From the NCBI GenBank assembly GCA_951813255.1, contig OX638353.1, positions 2,046,001-2,110,000 on the forward strand: a DNA stretch of 64,000 nt. Direction: 5' to 3'. Positions 62,526 to 64,000 of the stretch are shown one piece after another. Position 1 is the stretch's first letter; every line of letters starts with the position of its first letter. Under the pieces are notes generated by a model that had not been told where the DNA came from, did not search any database, and was given only the letters and a program-made list of their open reading frames with translations. The DNA is from an uncultured Dehalococcoidia bacterium. GTDB lineage: Bacteria > Chloroflexota > Dehalococcoidia > Lucifugimonadales > JAAXIE01. The translations under genes were made by a program, and so were the position numbers.

Positions 62526-63533
62526 CGTGCTTTGCTGCCGTTGCCCCTTGGCGACAGGCTCCACCGCTGCCGTACGAACCGCAGGATCTCCACAGACTCC
62601 CTCGTTGCAGGCCGCCAAGCGGAACTCCCATTCGCCAAATCCTGTTACCGACGTCGTGGCGCCAGCGCTCTCGACGTCCAGTTCGTCCTCCGGCTGGAAA
62701 CTGCTGCCCACAATCCGCCAGAGCATCCGGTAGGAGGACGCTCCCTCCACTGCGTCCCAAGTGGTGGATACGTCCAGACTCCCGGGCGTGGTGACGACCT
62801 CCAGGTTCTCCGGCACATCCGGCAGCTCCACCCAGGTAACCGTCAGCGGGTCCGACGTGGCCGAAGCCCCCGTGACGTAGGTCACCGTGACCCGGAACGT
62901 CTGGGACTCGGCGACGCTGGTGAGGTATGACAAGGTCGAGTCGGTTCCGGCCGGGTACCAGTCCCCCAAGTCCAACTCCCATTGATATGAGGGCTCGGCG
63001 TCCGCAGGTGGGTCCGAGATGATCGCTGTCAGTATTACCGCTTCCTCAACCGGCACCACGGTGGCACTGGCCGAAATGGAGACCTGCAACGGTTCCAGCG
63101 TCGGTTCGGGCGTGGGTTCCGGCATAGGCTTGGGCGTGGACGTAGGTTTGGGCGTGGACGTAGGTTTGGGCGTAGGCGTAGGTTTGGGCGTAGGCGTAGG
63201 TTTGGGCGTAGGCGTAGGTTTGGGCGTAGGCGTAGGTTTGGGCGTAGGCGTAGGTTTGGGCGTAGACGTAGGTTCGGGTGTGGGTTCTGGGGTCGGTTCA
63301 GGCGTGGACGTAGGTTCAGGCGTAGGCGTAGGAGTTGGCTCGGGGACGGGTTCGACCTCGAACCTCTGGGCCAAGGGTTTCCCGCAGCCAGCGTCGTTGC
63401 AGGCCTGCACCCGCACCACCCACTCCCCGTAGCCGTCCATGGTGATGTCGGCACTGGAAGACTCTACTTTTACTCCCTCGTTCAACTTGTTGTCCGGTTG
63501 GACCAGCCGCCATCGGACCCAGTATTCGCGGGT
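61539..63533 (-). pseudogene. Middle part of the split giant surface protein
   Basis: Frame 61539-63485 (same frame continues to the TGA at 63534-63536). It encodes an Fn3-like domain (EYWVRWRL...[20 protein letters not shown]), a Pro-Thr linker [11 protein letters not shown] made by an 18-bp minisatellite, an Ig-like domain ([15 protein letters not shown]), another Fn3 ([18 protein letters not shown]...[20 protein letters not shown]) and repeat unit 1 (PKD/REJ-like plus [11 protein letters not shown] region). After [12 protein letters not shown] the frame turns into Arg/Pro-rich nonsense; comparison with unit 2 places a one-base deletion there. Confidence 0.72.
63133..63276 (-). repeat. 18-bp minisatellite, eight units
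   Basis: GGCGTAGGCGTAGGTTTG repeats eight times head to tail with few changes (first two units have GTGGAC, the last GTAGAC and TTCG). Read on the minus strand it encodes the PKPTPT linker. Confidence 0.85.
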
Positions 63534-63764
63534 TCACTCCACCTCGTCCCAGTCCACCGACACGACGCGGGAACCCTGCTCCGTTGAAACACTCAATCCG
63601 GTGAGTTTGGCTGGAGCGTCTCCGCTATTGTCGGCCCCCGCCAGAGCAGCCGCGGTTGAACTCACTGCCAAAGCGGCGAAGAGGACGAGGAATAGCGCCA
63701 CGAAGCGGTGCATCGCCCACCGGTGCGTCGACGGGAATGGTGGGTGTGGTCGTGACCGGACCAT
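63534..63764 (-). pseudogene. Signal-peptide fragment of the split giant surface protein
   Basis: Begins MVRSRPHPPFPSTHRWAMHR with a secretory signal (FVALFLVLFAALAVSSTAAALA) and the start of an Fn3-like domain, KLTGLSVSTEQGSRVVSVDW, then DEVE and an in-frame TGA. The same frame carries on directly as [10 protein letters not shown]. In the sister Fn3 domain of this protein the aligned residue is Gly ([16 protein letters not shown]), so GGA to TGA is the likely mutation. GGGGGTTGAAGG lies upstream of the ATG. Confidence 0.7.
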
Positions 63765-64000
63765 GCCTTCAACCCCCTATCAGGACCGGGAGAGTTTCAT
63801 ATTCGGAGAGTATCGGAGGAGGGACCTAGCACAAATAGAACATCATGCCGGGTAGAGATCGGCGATGCTGACGGTGAACATCCGAGATGCAGGTCAAGTT
63901 GACCAGCGCGTAGAACTGCTCGCCGAGATAGCCAACGCTCCCACGTCACAGTGTTACGATACACCATATCAGTTTAGCAAAGCTTAGATAAAACAGGGGT
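63765..64000. other. Upstream region of the giant surface gene
   Basis: No supported gene. A 40-codon plus-strand frame starts at 63864 (MLTVNIRDAGQVDQRVELLA) without a ribosome site. AT-rich sequence at ~63950-63995 may hold a promoter for the minus-strand gene. Confidence 0.35.

Noticed and set aside
63133..63276. CRISPR-like array
   Set aside because: Units are contiguous without spacers and encode an in-frame Pro-Thr linker.
63534..63536. TGA read as glycine (genetic-code change)
   Set aside because: The alignment suggests Gly, but TGA serves as the normal stop in many intact genes here (Rieske oxygenase, argH), so a point mutation is simpler.

Overview
The window is a GC-rich bacterial chromosome segment. 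Gene content fits a Chloroflexota member, possibly of the Dehalococcoidia/SAR202 type: a UPF0182 membrane protein, many CGG-type lipoproteins, a DUF4349/PKD lipoprotein, SwmB and choice-of-anchor surface modules, remnants of NarL-type regulators, and widespread small repeats. The affiliation is inferred from gene content only; no rRNA is present.

Layout. 0-1.3 kb: end of a Septu-like defence pair (ATPase, HNH nuclease). 1.3-9.3 kb: LRR lipoprotein, an 11-residue-repeat protein, GMC oxidoreductase, DUF1697 protein, DUF4349/PKD lipoprotein, LppX-like lipoprotein and a DHA2-type MFS exporter. 9.4-16.2 kb: the most interesting block, with a KshA/DAF-36-like Rieske oxygenase, a coupled 25-residue ORF, an MMPL/RND transporter, a protein with both halves of a sterol C24-methyltransferase (Erg6/SMT), and on the opposite strand a GOLPH3-like (GPP34)-cytochrome P450 fusion. 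I read it as a candidate sterol or polycyclic isoprenoid modification and transport locus. 16.3-33.2 kb: housekeeping genes, nearly all on the minus strand: tRNA-Glu, tRNA-Gln, argS, recG, a FakB/FakA-like pair, rpmB (plus strand), rpe, and an arginine operon argJ-argB-UPF0182-argD-argG-argH.

33.3-36.7 kb: a cobalamin riboswitch with a terminator controls a corrinoid ABC importer (binding protein, permease, ATPase); small repeats are built into the N-termini of the permease and ATPase. 36.7-38.9 kb: a Fic protein behind a palindrome-rich operator, then a repeat-filled non-coding stretch. 38.9-41.4 kb: a lone molybdopterin hydroxylase large subunit and tRNA-Arg.

41.9-64 kb is an accessory region of surface and signalling genes: a frameshifted giant ankyrin lipoprotein, two paralogous glycine/serine-rich lipoproteins that each lie beside a signal-transduction gene (a soluble histidine kinase-response regulator fusion, and an OmpR-type regulator/kinase pair), small unknown genes, a collapsed NarL-type kinase/regulator fossil, and a giant modular surface protein split by one in-frame TGA and one single-base deletion. 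Pseudogenes, tandem duplications and minisatellites are concentrated here. Domain and family names come from reading the sequences by eye; no searches were run.
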